From the IMG/VR virus record IMGVR_UViG_3300033553_000148, positions 1-38,102 of that record: 38,102 bases of DNA; one strand, given 5' to 3'. Position numbers and translations under genes: made by a program. A model generated the notes under the pieces. It worked only from the letters and a program-made list of their open reading frames with translations, was not told the DNA's origin and searched no databases. Below, piece by piece: positions 16,115 through 23,138 of the stretch. The stretch is from a virus. The stretch's first letter is position 1, and the number at the start of each line of letters is the position of its first letter.

Positions 16115-17569
16115 TTAACGAGTTGAATTTTCCACCATAGAACCTCGGCTTATAATATACTGGTCGTTTTGCTTCTTCTTAGCTAATGCTTGTTCGGGGC
16201 TGTTATTTAAACTGGCGGTCTTTTGGAGTTCAAACCACATGCGGTAAATGATAGTGTCCCCAATGTCTGGTGAGCGGCCTAGTTCTACCTTTACTTCATC
16301 TTTTGGTTTGATTTGTAACTTACCATCACTGTCAACATTCTTCTGGCGCAGTAAGGCGGTTAGTTCCTCAATTATTATACCACGATAGTCTACTACCTTA
16401 AACGCAATCTTATGTTCGTTGATGAGTTCAGCTAACTTAAACGCGCATTGTGCTTTAAGGTTTGCGAAGTTTCTTTTTGCTATTAAGTGACTCTCTATCT
16501 TTGAGTTACGTTGTCTGATTTCACTAGCAGTAGGGAATGGGGTTGATTGAGCAACAAAGCTTTTAACGCCATAGAGTTGATCTACTACTGAGCCACCAAT
16601 ACCGTCAGCATCAACAATGATGTTTGAGTAGGGGATTTGTTCGCTTGAAGCATAGTCTCTGGCTTGTTGAGCAGTCTTAGTGGTGTCTTGTTTACCGAAC
16701 TGTTCTACTCGATAGAGTTCTAGACCATCCCAGAACGTGAATACTGTGGTGTCCTTACCTAATCTAGCAACGTCTATAATGAGATACTTCTGATTATCTT
16801 TAATGATGGTATTACTAAAACAGTCAGTCAGTGAGTCAAAGGTAATGAGGCTGTCTTGGTCTTCATCATAATCCCAGTTACCTTCAAAGAGCCGTTGTCG
16901 GCGTACTGTATCCTTCTCATTTCTTAGAGTTTCAACGTAGTCTTCTGGTAGGTAGGGATTATCTACAACTAAGGCAGGTATAAACTTACGTGAGTGGGGT
17001 AGCAGGTTCTCTTTCCAAAGGTCAATGAAGTCTCGTTTCATCCAGCCCTTCTTAGGGTTGGCGGTAATGAGCAGTTTCTTCTTGAGCTTATATTCTTGGT
17101 TCTTCCAACGGCCAATAGAGAGCCATAGGTTAGACTTAGCAGCTTCGGCTATTTCTCCTCCTTCTTCTATCCAGCCTCTAGTCATCTGCATGGAACCAAA
17201 GCGTTCAAATAACGGGTCAGATGGTATCTCCTTACAAGCTAACAAGAATACTTTAGAGCCGTTCTTTAAATTGAAGCAGTTGTCTTGTCCGTTAAAGGCA
17301 GCGTAATCGTCTATCTTTAAATTCCAGTTCTTAAATACTTCATGGATAGTCGGAATGGTGAACTTTCTTAAGTCAGTGAGTTCTGCTCGGGCAATAAAGT
17401 AATGCGTGTCAGGATAGATAAGAGCATCGCCAAAGATTAAAGATGCCCCTAGATATGACTTACCGCCTCCCTTACCTCCACCGTATAGTATTTCTTCAGT
17501 AGAGTCATCAATCCAAGCCTCGACTGCTTGAAGCTGTTTCTCGTTCTTAGTTGAGAAGGTTATTTCCAT
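16115..17569 (-). CDS. terL: Terminase large subunit (484 aa)
   Basis: A 484-residue packaging motor ATPase and nuclease. The Walker A loop is at residues 30-38 (GGGKGGGKS). A Walker B-like segment follows near 135 (RGWIEEGGEIAEA, Glu-Glu pair), and a coupling-type segment near 165 (LLITANPKKGW). The nuclease half has acidic motifs in YLIIDVARLGKDTTVFTFWD (about residue 235) and NIIVDADGIGGSVVDQL (about 300), and a late SPDIGDTIIYRMW. The ATG overlaps the TerS stop (TAATG), so the two are translationally coupled. A circularly permuted genome would fit headful packaging. The call is firm. Confidence 0.92.
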   Translation of the reverse strand: MEITFSTKNEKQLQAVEAWIDDSTEEILYGGGKGGGKSYLGASLIFGDALIYPDTHYFIARAELTDLRKFTIPTIHEVFKNWNLKIDDYAAFNGQDNCFNLKNGSKVFLLACKEIPSDPLFERFGSMQMTRGWIEEGGEIAEAAKSNLWLSIGRWKNQEYKLKKKLLITANPKKGWMKRDFIDLWKENLLPHSRKFIPALVVDNPYLPEDYVETLRNEKDTVRRQRLFEGNWDYDEDQDSLITFDSLTDCFSNTIIKDNQKYLIIDVARLGKDTTVFTFWDGLELYRVEQFGKQDTTKTAQQARDYASSEQIPYSNIIVDADGIGGSVVDQLYGVKSFVAQSTPFPTASEIRQRNSKIESHLIAKRNFANLKAQCAFKLAELINEHKIAFKVVDYRGIIIEELTALLRQKNVDSDGKLQIKPKDEVKVELGRSPDIGDTIIYRMWFELQKTASLNNSPEQALAKKKQNDQYIISRGSMVENSTR

Positions 17570-18003
17570 TAGTCTTTAACAATCTTCATACCAGTAATCT
17601 GTTGTATCTCTATAGCTCCACCGTCTTTGCCAGTTTGTTCTACTCGTTCACTATACTTTGCTTTTCCTATTCCTTTTGCTACTAGGGTAACAGCTCTCAT
17701 TTGGTTTGCGATAAGTGAGTTGTCTATCTTTCCTTCTTCGTCTACTGGTTCAAAGTCAAGTATCTGATTGAGTCTTTTTTCAGCTTTCTGTAGTAGTGAG
17801 TTGTCACTAAGCGATTCTGATAACCAGAGTAAGTCTTGATTGAGTATTGTACTAGCATATTCTTCTTCATATCCTGCTCTTAATGCAGAACGGTATGCGT
17901 TAGAAAACGTCTCGCTTTTAGGGTCTATGTAGTATGAAAGAAACAAAGACTGTCTAGGGTCTGGTTGTGTATGTTGATTTACTTTGTTTGGGTTACTTGC
18001 CAT
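17569..18003 (-). CDS. terS: Terminase small subunit (144 aa)
   Basis: A 144-residue protein with a helix-turn-helix-like N-terminal half (RQSLFLSYYIDPKSETFSNA, then YRSALRAGYEEEYASTILNQ), a central oligomerisation region and a short C-terminal tail (IEIQQITGMKIVKD). The SLFLSYYIDP...AYRSALRAGY pattern is typical of small terminases, which bind the packaging site and start DNA cutting. It is the first gene of the late operon, preceded by a 143-base structured leader and followed by the overlapping TerL gene. Confidence 0.85.
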   Translation of the reverse strand: MASNPNKVNQHTQPDPRQSLFLSYYIDPKSETFSNAYRSALRAGYEEEYASTILNQDLLWLSESLSDNSLLQKAEKRLNQILDFEPVDEEGKIDNSLIANQMRAVTLVAKGIGKAKYSERVEQTGKDGGAIEIQQITGMKIVKD

Positions 18004-18152
18004 ATTTTATGCGCCTAGTGAGGTCTTGCACCTCGGTTGTAATAGAAAAGTTGGGGAATGTAAGTTAAAAGAAACTATTACAGGAGTCACCGTTCTCAAT
18101 TGAATGAGCTGTGCTAGGGCGGCTAGGTAGGAGTCGCGGCCTACCTTTGTTT
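18004..18152 (-). other. Structured late-operon leader before TerS, possible packaging site
   Basis: No protein gene is seen here. On the minus strand the predicted leader holds several hairpins: GGTAGG with CCTACC, a CTAG...CTAG dyad, and GAGGT with ACCTC just before the TerS gene. Packaging sites often lie in or next to terS, so the block could be a pac site as well as a translation-control leader. Confidence 0.45.
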
Positions 18153-18375
18153 AGTTTACCACACTTTTCTCTGTCTTTTTAGTAAAGATTCTCCTTAGTG
18201 TGTAGCTCCTGATGATTGATATTATAGTAAAGTAAAATCCTATTACAAAGTTTTCCCATAGTGGGATATGTATATCGAATAGGGGGAATATTACTATCTG
18301 ACTACCAACTGCTACTAAGTACCCTATTAGTACGTTGACTAGTGATTCTATTAGGCTGTGGGTTTTAGATTGCAT
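18151..18375 (-). CDS. Two-helix membrane protein, DUF7220-like (74 aa)
   Basis: A 74-residue protein opening MQSKTHSLIESLVNVLIGYL, with two hydrophobic segments (about 14-35 and 42-62) and an Arg/Lys-rich end (YTLRRIFTKKTEKSVVN). The HSLIESxxNxxIGYxVAxxxQ start, the FPLF(D/G)IHxPL turn and the IRSYxLRR motif match a widespread small phage membrane family that I know as DUF7220; its role is unknown. It overlaps the end of the 109-aa gene by 11 bases, and the late promoter lies inside its last codons. Confidence 0.75.
   Translation of the reverse strand: MQSKTHSLIESLVNVLIGYLVAVGSQIVIFPLFDIHIPLWENFVIGFYFTIISIIRSYTLRRIFTKKTEKSVVN
18153..18161 (-). promoter_or_regulatory. Candidate late promoter TGGTAAACT upstream of terS
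   Basis: On the minus strand TGG then TAAACT lies just inside the end of the 74-aa gene. Transcription would start near 18146 and read the structured leader into the late operon. The identical 9-mer TGGTAAACT stands before the lysin gene at 31980..31988. Confidence 0.6.
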
Positions 18376-18694
18376 GTTGTTTCTTTCTCAATGAATTTAT
18401 CCACTTAGTATTTGGATAACGATATTTACCCCAAGGGTCTACTGTAAATCTACCCTTTTTATCTTTAGCTTGAACTTTGTAGTGTGTGTTTATCCAATCT
18501 GGATTATCATAATCAAATTCATTCTCTATCTCATCAATTAACTCAACGAAGCGGTGCTGCCATTCTTTTGGCATTGCTTCTAAAAGAGTTCGTGAAAGAA
18601 CTAAGTATTGTGTTCTGTATAATATATCTGCTTCATTTATTGGGTCACACCATTTATGATTTGGTGATGAACATTGTTTTATCTTATTTATCAT
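18365..18694 (-). CDS. Conserved-looking small phage protein, function unknown (109 aa)
   Basis: A 109-residue soluble protein with a Cys/His-bearing start (CSSPNHKWCDP), a helical middle (TQYLVLSRTLLEAMPKEWQH, ELIDEIENEFDYD) and a basic Tyr/Trp-rich end (GRFTVDPWGKYRYPNTKWIN). The end overlaps the 74-aa membrane gene. The start overlaps the stop of the zinc-binding gene by four bases, typical of a coupled operon. I do not recognise a domain with confidence. The aromatic, Lys/Arg-rich C-terminus might contact nucleic acid. Confidence 0.6.
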   Translation of the reverse strand: MINKIKQCSSPNHKWCDPINEADILYRTQYLVLSRTLLEAMPKEWQHRFVELIDEIENEFDYDNPDWINTHYKVQAKDKKGRFTVDPWGKYRYPNTKWINSLRKKQHAI

Positions 18695-18807
18695 GCTTTT
18701 TGGTTACATTCACAACAATATACCTTGTTCCCGTCACAGTATTTCACTTCATCGGTAATATCCTTTTGACACTTTGGTTCACTACATCTGATAACGTCTT
18801 TAGCCAT
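18691..18807 (-). CDS. Small zinc-ribbon protein (38 aa)
   Basis: Taken from ATG 18807 (MAKDVIRCSEPKCQKDITDE); an in-frame ATG at 18816 adds only three residues. Four Cys residues in two pairs (C-x4-C in CSEPKC and CC-x-C in YCCECNQKA) could bind one zinc ion. The start overlaps the end of the 88-aa gene by eight bases and the stop overlaps the next start. Such minimal zinc ribbons are common in phage early regions, with unknown partners. Confidence 0.55.
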   Translation of the reverse strand: MAKDVIRCSEPKCQKDITDEVKYCDGNKVYCCECNQKA

Positions 18808-19066
18808 TCTTCCCATGATTAAACTTCTTTGGTAGAAGTGCGTAGCCAGAAATATCGTCCCATGAGTCATCGAAGTCAAACTGGCCTGATGTTATTCTTC
18901 CTATCTTGCCACAAATATACTCTATAGATTCTCTGTGTATATTATCCATCTTTTCCCAGTTAGGTGAGGTTCTTAGAACTGCTTTTAGTTCTTGTGAGAT
19001 TCTAGCGTTGTCTATAAAAGAACCGTGTGTTTCATTTCTTGTATTTAAAAGTTCTGTTGTTTCCAT
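18800..19066 (-). CDS. DUF6378-like phage protein (88 aa)
   Basis: An 88-residue helical protein with the pattern RxETHGxFxDNARIxQxLK near the start and a C-terminal HRESIEYICGKIGRITSGQF, then DDSWDDISGYALL. The final (D/N)xWxDIxGYAxL motif is the mark of a small phage family (DUF6378, to my recollection) of unknown function. Upstream is a TGGTATAGT box 8 bases before the ATG, with a perfect DnaA-like 9-mer a further 30 bases up. This makes it the head of a separate small operon running through 18151. Confidence 0.65.
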   Translation of the reverse strand: METTELLNTRNETHGSFIDNARISQELKAVLRTSPNWEKMDNIHRESIEYICGKIGRITSGQFDFDDSWDDISGYALLPKKFNHGKNG

Positions 19067-19074
19067 ATCTATTT

Positions 19075-19119
19075 ACTATACCACCTCATTGTTTTAATTA
19101 AAGGCTAGGGTGTGGATAA
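19075..19119 (-). promoter_or_regulatory. Promoter TGGTATAGT with upstream DnaA box TTATCCACA
   Basis: On the minus strand the -10 TATAGT (19080..19075) with TGG before it ends 8 bases from ATG 19066. The 9-mer TTATCCACA (19119..19111), a perfect DnaA-box match, lies 30 bases upstream of the -10 inside the end of the NinG-like gene. Six other promoters show the same arrangement. Confidence 0.6.
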
Positions 19120-19615
19120 ACTCTTTAAAATCAGCGATTTTATCAATGTACCAAGCTCTATCTAGTTTAAGTGAGATATGTCGTTTCTTTTTCATCACTT
19201 CAACGTATTCGGCTCCAAGTTCTTTCTTTAAGTTTTCTTCAAAGTCTAGGGGTTTACCGTTTCCGAATAGGTTACAACCAGCGCATTGGATTCTGCAATT
19301 ATTTTCATCCCAGCGAGTGGCAAGGTATTGTCTTGAAACGTAGTGACCGCATTGCATTGTCTTAATAGTTCCAGCCTTTCCACAGGTGTAACATTTATTG
19401 TTTCCGTCTTTGTCAGAGAACTTGGTTCTGATGTAAATTGAGAATTGCCTGTCTAACTCCTTTTTTAACCATGCTTGTGTCTTTTGTGCTTTCTTAGGTT
19501 TACTCTTCACCACGGGCTTTCTAGGGGCCTTAGAAGCGATGCTAGGTGCCTTACTCTTAAAGCTTGTACGCTTCATTGGCTTAGTAGGCTTCTTTGTAAA
19601 TCCAGTTCTCTTCAT
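19094..19615 (-). CDS. ninG: NinG/Rap-like recombination nuclease (173 aa)
   Basis: A 173-residue protein with a Lys/Pro-rich basic start (residues 1-45) followed by a Cys/His zinc-binding nuclease core: KCYTCGKAGTIKTMQCGHYV, NNCRIQCAGCNLFGNG, and a helical end (ELGAEYVEVMKKKRHISLKL). This Cys-pair, CGH, Cys-x2-Cys order is that of lambda NinG (Rap), a Holliday-structure and branch endonuclease that aids recombination. It fits the nearby helicase and the ERF annealing protein on the plus strand. Its own TATAAT lies exactly 6 bases before the ATG, so the mRNA would be leaderless. Confidence 0.8.
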   Translation of the reverse strand: MKRTGFTKKPTKPMKRTSFKSKAPSIASKAPRKPVVKSKPKKAQKTQAWLKKELDRQFSIYIRTKFSDKDGNNKCYTCGKAGTIKTMQCGHYVSRQYLATRWDENNCRIQCAGCNLFGNGKPLDFEENLKKELGAEYVEVMKKKRHISLKLDRAWYIDKIADFKEFIHTLAFN

Positions 19616-19621
19616 GTCTTT

Positions 19622-19627
19622 ATTATA
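19622..19627 (-). promoter_or_regulatory. -10 TATAAT, leaderless ninG-like mRNA
   Basis: On the minus strand TATAAT overlaps the stop codon of the preceding 59-aa gene and is followed by 6 bases (AAAGAC) and ATG 19615, so transcription is predicted to begin at the A of the ATG. Confidence 0.6.
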
Positions 19628-19802
19628 CTACGATGTCCTCTCTTCTGAACCATACGGTTTCCAAGTTAGCTTTTGGAGTAATGACTCGGCCTTCAGCTTC
19701 CGTTCCTCCTCCGTTCTCGGTTCTCGTCTTGCCAGTTGGAATAATTTGAATCGTCTCTCCGATTCTGAATCTGTTATTGATTGTGACATATCCGTTTTTC
19801 AT
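19623..19802 (-). CDS. Small beta-rich protein (59 aa)
   Basis: ATG 19802 to TAA 19623 encodes 59 residues: MKNGYVTINNRFRIGETIQI, PTGKTRTENGGGTEAEGRVI, and TPKANLETVWFRREDIVV. Alternating hydrophobic residues suggest a small beta barrel. The start overlaps the stop of the 74-aa gene (ATGA), and its stop codon forms part of the next gene's -10 box, an economical layout. No family was recognised. The frame-perfect overlap with the upstream gene supports it being real. Confidence 0.6.
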   Translation of the reverse strand: MKNGYVTINNRFRIGETIQIIPTGKTRTENGGGTEAEGRVITPKANLETVWFRREDIVV

Positions 19803-20023
19803 TTTTTATAAGTGTAGTAAAACTCGTCTTCTTTTTCGTAGTTATGAGATTGTATTCTGGTTTTTGTTTGTTCGTATTCTTCCATAAAGAAATCTAGGTG
19901 TGGTTTAATTCTTTCGCTGTCTCTGTTAGGTGCTAAAAGCTTTATCCACTCAATAACTTCATTAAGCCATACCTTGTCCTCATGTTTAACTGGAGAAAAC
20001 ATACTAGCCGTTAAACTCATCAT
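19799..20023 (-). CDS. Small helical protein after the helicase gene (74 aa)
   Basis: A 74-residue protein, charged and helical (HEDKVWLNEVIEWIKLLAPN, FFMEEYEQTKTRIQSHNYEK). Its start overlaps the end of the helicase gene by 20 bases and its stop overlaps the start of the 59-aa gene, so it is embedded in the replication operon. No motif was recognised. By position it might assist the helicase, but no sequence evidence shows this. Confidence 0.55.
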   Translation of the reverse strand: MMSLTASMFSPVKHEDKVWLNEVIEWIKLLAPNRDSERIKPHLDFFMEEYEQTKTRIQSHNYEKEDEFYYTYKK

Positions 20024-20951
20024 CTGCTTTTACTACTGAGCGCGCAACCTCTTCCATTTGTGATACCCAAGACTTACTCTTTTCGGTAATTTGGTATTCC
20101 CCGGACTTGTAGTCGAAGTTCATACCAATGTTTCCATTCCTTCCGTTAAAGCGGTTTTTCTGTAGTGATACTAAAACATCGTCTTCATACACCCTAACTT
20201 TCCCCTCGAGGCTATTCTTCCTCCAAAGAAATACAACCTTGTCACACTCCTGACGGATAGCTGATGAACCTTTAAGGTCTTTAAGGGCTGGTGCGACTGA
20301 TTCATCAAGTTGGTTAAGTTGGATTAGAATTACAACAATTACATTCCACTTAATTGCTAGGTGTTTAATATCCTGTAGTTTCTTTTCAATTTGGACATGC
20401 TCTCCAGTTCTTTCATAACGAGTACCTGCATCAATGTACCCCATGTGGTCAATGACTATCATGTGGGAGTTGTACTTTGCGATGGCCTCGACAATTCTTT
20501 CTTCTATCCAGTCGGGGGTTACTCTTGATTGGTGTTTCTTAGGAGACAAATAATTAGGAACGAATTGTTTGTTAGCGTAGCGTTGTTCGATAAGTTCCTC
20601 ACTGGACTGTTCTAGCGGTAGTAGTACGGGGTTTAGACTTTCGTACTGCTTGAGTGTCCAAAGACCGAAGGCTGTTTTTCCATGACCAGAGTGTGCGCCA
20701 ATTCCGATAAGCTGTTGTTCTCGGAAGCCCCCAGTAAGTTCATCAAGTTCCGCTACTCCCGACATGTGTGACACCCGTGGCGGTCTAGACTTGATTTCTT
20801 CCAACGTCTCTTTTGACCAAATAAGTTTATAGTCTCCGTTGTATTCTTTTGCGGTTTCTTTCAGTCTACGCATTCCTTCATCTGAGGCAAGGTCTTGTCC
20901 TAGTTCTTTTTGTTCCGCTTCTAGTTTTTTAATTAGCTCGTCTATGTTCAT
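20004..20951 (-). CDS. DnaB-like replicative helicase, short form (315 aa)
   Basis: A 315-residue RecA-fold ATPase. Walker A is GAHSGHGKT (residues 85-93), Walker B is in SHMIVIDHMG (about 165-172), and downstream are the helicase-family segments SSAIRQECDKVVFLWR and QKNRFNGRNGNIGMNFDY (arginine-finger and DNA-loop region). The N-terminal domain is short (about 60 residues) compared with full DnaB (about 450-500 aa), as in many phage helicases. It overlaps the initiator gene by four bases (ATGA). It probably unwinds phage DNA at the fork after loading by the initiator encoded just upstream. Confidence 0.8.
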   Translation of the reverse strand: MNIDELIKKLEAEQKELGQDLASDEGMRRLKETAKEYNGDYKLIWSKETLEEIKSRPPRVSHMSGVAELDELTGGFREQQLIGIGAHSGHGKTAFGLWTLKQYESLNPVLLPLEQSSEELIEQRYANKQFVPNYLSPKKHQSRVTPDWIEERIVEAIAKYNSHMIVIDHMGYIDAGTRYERTGEHVQIEKKLQDIKHLAIKWNVIVVILIQLNQLDESVAPALKDLKGSSAIRQECDKVVFLWRKNSLEGKVRVYEDDVLVSLQKNRFNGRNGNIGMNFDYKSGEYQITEKSKSWVSQMEEVARSVVKADDEFNG

Positions 20952-21787
20952 ACTTGTTTTTGTTTGAACTCACCTAGCTTAGTCCACTTGGAGTCTAGGT
21001 CGTAGGGGCTGGTAATCTGTGGGCAAAATTCTTTATCTTTGTTCTCTTGAAAATACAATAGCGCATTCTTGACTGCTTTCTCACCCCGTTCTGTGTATAA
21101 GTTCTCACTAGAGAGTAATTGCGGTTTGTGTTGTTTCCAAGTCGCAGGGTTTTTCCCTAGTACCTCTTGGAAAATTTTACGGATAGTTGGGGCGTTGGGG
21201 TATTTCTTGGTCGGGGTCTTTTTTTCTTCCTTTAGGGTTCCGTCACCATCTAGGTCAACAGTTAGTTCTTCCTCATCGTCTGGTTGTCTGTTCCACATAT
21301 CTTTTTCGTTATTTTTAATTAGCGAACTTGCTTCGCTTAATGTAGAAGCAGAAGCTAAAGCAGAAGCTAAAGCGGATACCCCCCCTATACCCTCTATAGA
21401 GGGTATCCGTTTTTCAGAAATATCCTTTATTTTAGCCACAACTGCCTCTGGAACCAGTTTCCACGCATCTTCCATGCCTTTTTTCTGCTGGGGGGACAAA
21501 CTGCCGTTGCCAGATAGGTGATATTTGTCCCATTTAGGTACATAAACCCAGCCGTCTATATAGACAACTTTAGGACTTAACCTTGGTAAAATTGTATTTA
21601 GTAAATCTCTTTCATCAATACCTGACTCGAAAGCCGCCATGCTTACGTCTAACTCGTATACCCCACACCATGTCGTGTGGGTATTAGTTAAAAAATAAAG
21701 GAAAGCATATCGGTCTAATGCGTTTAATTTTCGTACCCAATTATCAACCCAGAATCTAGTGTCAACTGACCTCATTGTTTTACTCAT
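20948..21787 (-). CDS. Replication initiator/helicase-loader-like protein holding the candidate origin (279 aa)
   Basis: A 279-residue protein. Residues 1-110 look like the winged-helix start of phage replisome organisers (TRFWVDNWVRKLNALDRYAF, YFLTNTHTTWCGVYELDVSM, DGWVYVPKW). A low-complexity linker follows (SALASALASASTLSEASSLI), then an acidic stretch and a C-terminal helical domain (NAPTIRKIFQEVLGKNPATW). It directly precedes the helicase and overlaps it (ATGA). As with lambda O, the DNA for the linker carries tandem repeats and strong dyads (21316..21410). The role is inferred from this layout; no exact family was recognised. Confidence 0.6.
   Translation of the reverse strand: MSKTMRSVDTRFWVDNWVRKLNALDRYAFLYFLTNTHTTWCGVYELDVSMAAFESGIDERDLLNTILPRLSPKVVYIDGWVYVPKWDKYHLSGNGSLSPQQKKGMEDAWKLVPEAVVAKIKDISEKRIPSIEGIGGVSALASALASASTLSEASSLIKNNEKDMWNRQPDDEEELTVDLDGDGTLKEEKKTPTKKYPNAPTIRKIFQEVLGKNPATWKQHKPQLLSSENLYTERGEKAVKNALLYFQENKDKEFCPQITSPYDLDSKWTKLGEFKQKQV
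21316..21410. other. Candidate replication origin inside the initiator gene
   Basis: Within about 95 bases lie an AT-rich stretch, a hairpin AGCGAA (21321-21326) with TTCGCT (21332-21337), two tandem 12-mers AGCAGAAGCTAA (21347-21358 and 21359-21370), and a perfect 20-base palindrome ATACCCTCTATAGAGGGTAT (21387-21406) nested in a larger dyad starting at CGGATACCC. Repeats in the initiator's linker-coding DNA resemble the lambda O origin. Confidence 0.55.
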
Positions 21788-22635
21788 AAACTATCTTCTA
21801 TTACCATTACGATAGTATCGCACACCATAAGTTGCAGATTTAATCCGCTTTTGTAGACAGTGTATTGCGTTTGATTAAAAATACTAGAGACTTCTTGTCT
21901 TAGTTTAAAGTTTTCACCGTAATTCTTAGACCAGAACTTTTGTATGAGTCTTATAACATCTTGGTGAAGCTCAATACCTAAATCGGCGTTATCTAAAATA
22001 AATCCCCTAGTTCTTCTATCCATTCTGTCATTTCTAAATATTTCATTATTGTATTCTTTTAGAATTTCAGAATGTTCAAATGGCAGACTGAGATTTCTAA
22101 CAACCCCACGTAAGTAATTAACAAAAACCTGACGTGTATAAGTATCTTGCGAAGAAAACTTATTTTCAGTTATTTCCAACGCTCTAAAAAAACAATCATT
22201 GTTGTTGATTTCCTTTTTAGCCTTGGCTAACAAATCTAGTGTTTTTTCGTCAAAGTGGAACTGACTTACTTCTAATATTTCCTCTCGGTCAAGTTCTGAT
22301 ATTTTCTGCTTGACCTGTTGAAGTTTCTTTCTTGATGAGGTGAGTTGTTTTAACTGCTCCAGTCTCTCTTTTGTTTCTTCAAGTTCTTTTTCAATATCTT
22401 TTTCAGATTTATTTCTTTTTAAGACGCTTGTTGCACTCTTTCCTAAATTGCAGTCACGACATGATGTAATTAAGTTTTGCTTATCTTCTGTACCTCCATC
22501 TTTTACCGAAATGATATGGTCTATATGTAGTATTACTTCGTCTTGGTCTGGTGTTCTTCCACAATACTGACAAGTAAATCCATCTCGATGGAAAATAGAA
22601 AAACGTAGTCGTTTTCCTAGGGGTTTTCTATTCAT
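21784..22635 (-). CDS. HNH nuclease with coiled-coil and C-terminal domain (283 aa)
   Basis: A 283-residue protein with an HNH core at residues 10-70 (FSIFHRDGFTCQYCGRTPDQ, LHIDHIISVKDGGTEDKQNL, CRDCNLGKSA): a zinc Cys-x2-Cys pair, an H-x-D-H catalytic region and a second Cys-x2-Cys pair. A Lys/Glu coiled coil follows (about 75-120), then a helical 160-residue domain not recognised. It heads the replication operon and overlaps the initiator by four bases. A place in a replication operon suggests a recombination or nicking role rather than a free homing gene, but this is inference. A structured RNA precedes it. Confidence 0.75.
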   Translation of the reverse strand: MNRKPLGKRLRFSIFHRDGFTCQYCGRTPDQDEVILHIDHIISVKDGGTEDKQNLITSCRDCNLGKSATSVLKRNKSEKDIEKELEETKERLEQLKQLTSSRKKLQQVKQKISELDREEILEVSQFHFDEKTLDLLAKAKKEINNNDCFFRALEITENKFSSQDTYTRQVFVNYLRGVVRNLSLPFEHSEILKEYNNEIFRNDRMDRRTRGFILDNADLGIELHQDVIRLIQKFWSKNYGENFKLRQEVSSIFNQTQYTVYKSGLNLQLMVCDTIVMVIEDSL

Positions 22636-22655
22636 AGGTTAATAAAAAACCGCAC

Positions 22656-22722
22656 AACAGAGTTAGGGAGTAACGCTAGAGTCTTCGCACTCTAGGGGTG
22701 TGACCCCCTCCCTCCCTCTGTT
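22656..22722 (-). ncRNA. Three-way-junction structured RNA in the leader of the replication operon
   Basis: The outer stem AACAGAG (22656-22662) with CTCTGTT (22716-22722) continues after an internal loop with GGGAG (22666-22670) and CTCCC (22708-22712). Inside are CTAGAGT (22676-22682) with ACTCTAG (22689-22695) and GGGT (22696-22699) with ACCC (22703-22706). On the minus strand a run of six U follows a few bases after the outer stem, just before ATG 22635, as in an attenuator. The gap 22636..22862 has no protein gene. Confidence 0.6.
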
Positions 22723-22795
22723 CTACGGTCTTGAATTATTGCGAAGAAGATTTATAACATATCAGATAGCGCGTTACAACTATTCTGACACGTTA

Positions 22796-22839
22796 AGTAT
22801 ACCATGCCACAAATACAACTTTTACAAGCCTGTGGATAG
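22796..22839 (-). promoter_or_regulatory. Promoter TGGTATACT of the replication operon with DnaA-like box
   Basis: On the minus strand TGG then TATACT (22801..22796) would start RNA near 22789, giving a leader of about 155 bases that carries the three-way-junction RNA. The DnaA-like 9-mer CTATCCACA (22839..22831) lies 29 bases upstream of the -10. No good -35 was found. Confidence 0.6.
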
Positions 22840-22862
22840 TAGCCGTAACAGTCTCTATTTTA

Positions 22863-23024
22863 TTACATAGTAGTATGCGAAACCTCCACAACCTCCCGTT
22901 TAGCAAGGTATTCGTCTACCTCTGCTTTAGTATCAAGACAGGCTACTTCTATTTCTAGGTCAGAATCAATAACCAAAAATCTTTCTGTCTGTGCTGGCAA
23001 GTGTTCAATTATAAAGCGGCTCAT
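22863..23024 (-). CDS. Small acidic protein at the divergent control region (53 aa)
   Basis: ATG 23024 to TAA 22863 encodes 53 residues (MSRFIIEHLPAQTERFLVID, SDLEIEVACLDTKAEVDEYL, AKREVVEVSHTTM), with alternating beta and helix propensity. A TGGTAGAAT box with exactly 6 bases before the ATG predicts a leaderless mRNA. It lies between the replication operon and the rightward early genes, the place where small regulators are often found. No DNA-binding motif is visible, so regulator is only a guess. Confidence 0.6.
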   Translation of the reverse strand: MSRFIIEHLPAQTERFLVIDSDLEIEVACLDTKAEVDEYLAKREVVEVSHTTM

Positions 23025-23030
23025 AGCCTC

Positions 23031-23039
23031 ATTCTACCA
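23031..23039 (-). promoter_or_regulatory. Extended -10 TGGTAGAAT, leaderless
   Basis: On the minus strand TGG then TAGAAT ends exactly 6 bases (GAGGCT) before ATG 23024. The dyad at 23065..23079 lies about 26 bases upstream, where a regulator could act. Confidence 0.6.
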
Positions 23040-23064
23040 TGTGTATAACTCTATTTACTTATCC

Positions 23065-23079
23065 TGTACATCATGTATA
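23065..23079. promoter_or_regulatory. Operator-like dyad TGTACATCATGTATA
   Basis: Seven-base arms TGTACAT and ATGTATA around one central base match at 6 of 7 positions. It lies between the divergent starts at 23024 (minus) and 23139 (plus). It resembles the TGTATACA palindromes at 26065 and 28647. Confidence 0.45.
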
Positions 23080-23120
23080 TTTATAGTATTAACAAGTAAG
23101 TAAGTTAGTTAATAAATATA

Positions 23121-23129
23121 TGTTATATT
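23121..23129 (+). promoter_or_regulatory. Extended -10 TGTTATATT before the first early gene
   Basis: TGT then TATATT ends 9 bases before ATG 23139, giving a leader of only about 3 bases. Upstream is AT-rich sequence with AAGTAAGTAAG repeats; no clear -35. Confidence 0.5.
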
Positions 23130-23138
23130 CATAGTACT

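Noticed and set aside
21357-21410. Rho-independent terminator at the CCCTCTATAGAGGG palindrome
   Set aside because: It lies in the middle of an open reading frame, has no loop and the minus strand has no U-run after it; origin or protein-binding dyad is more likely.
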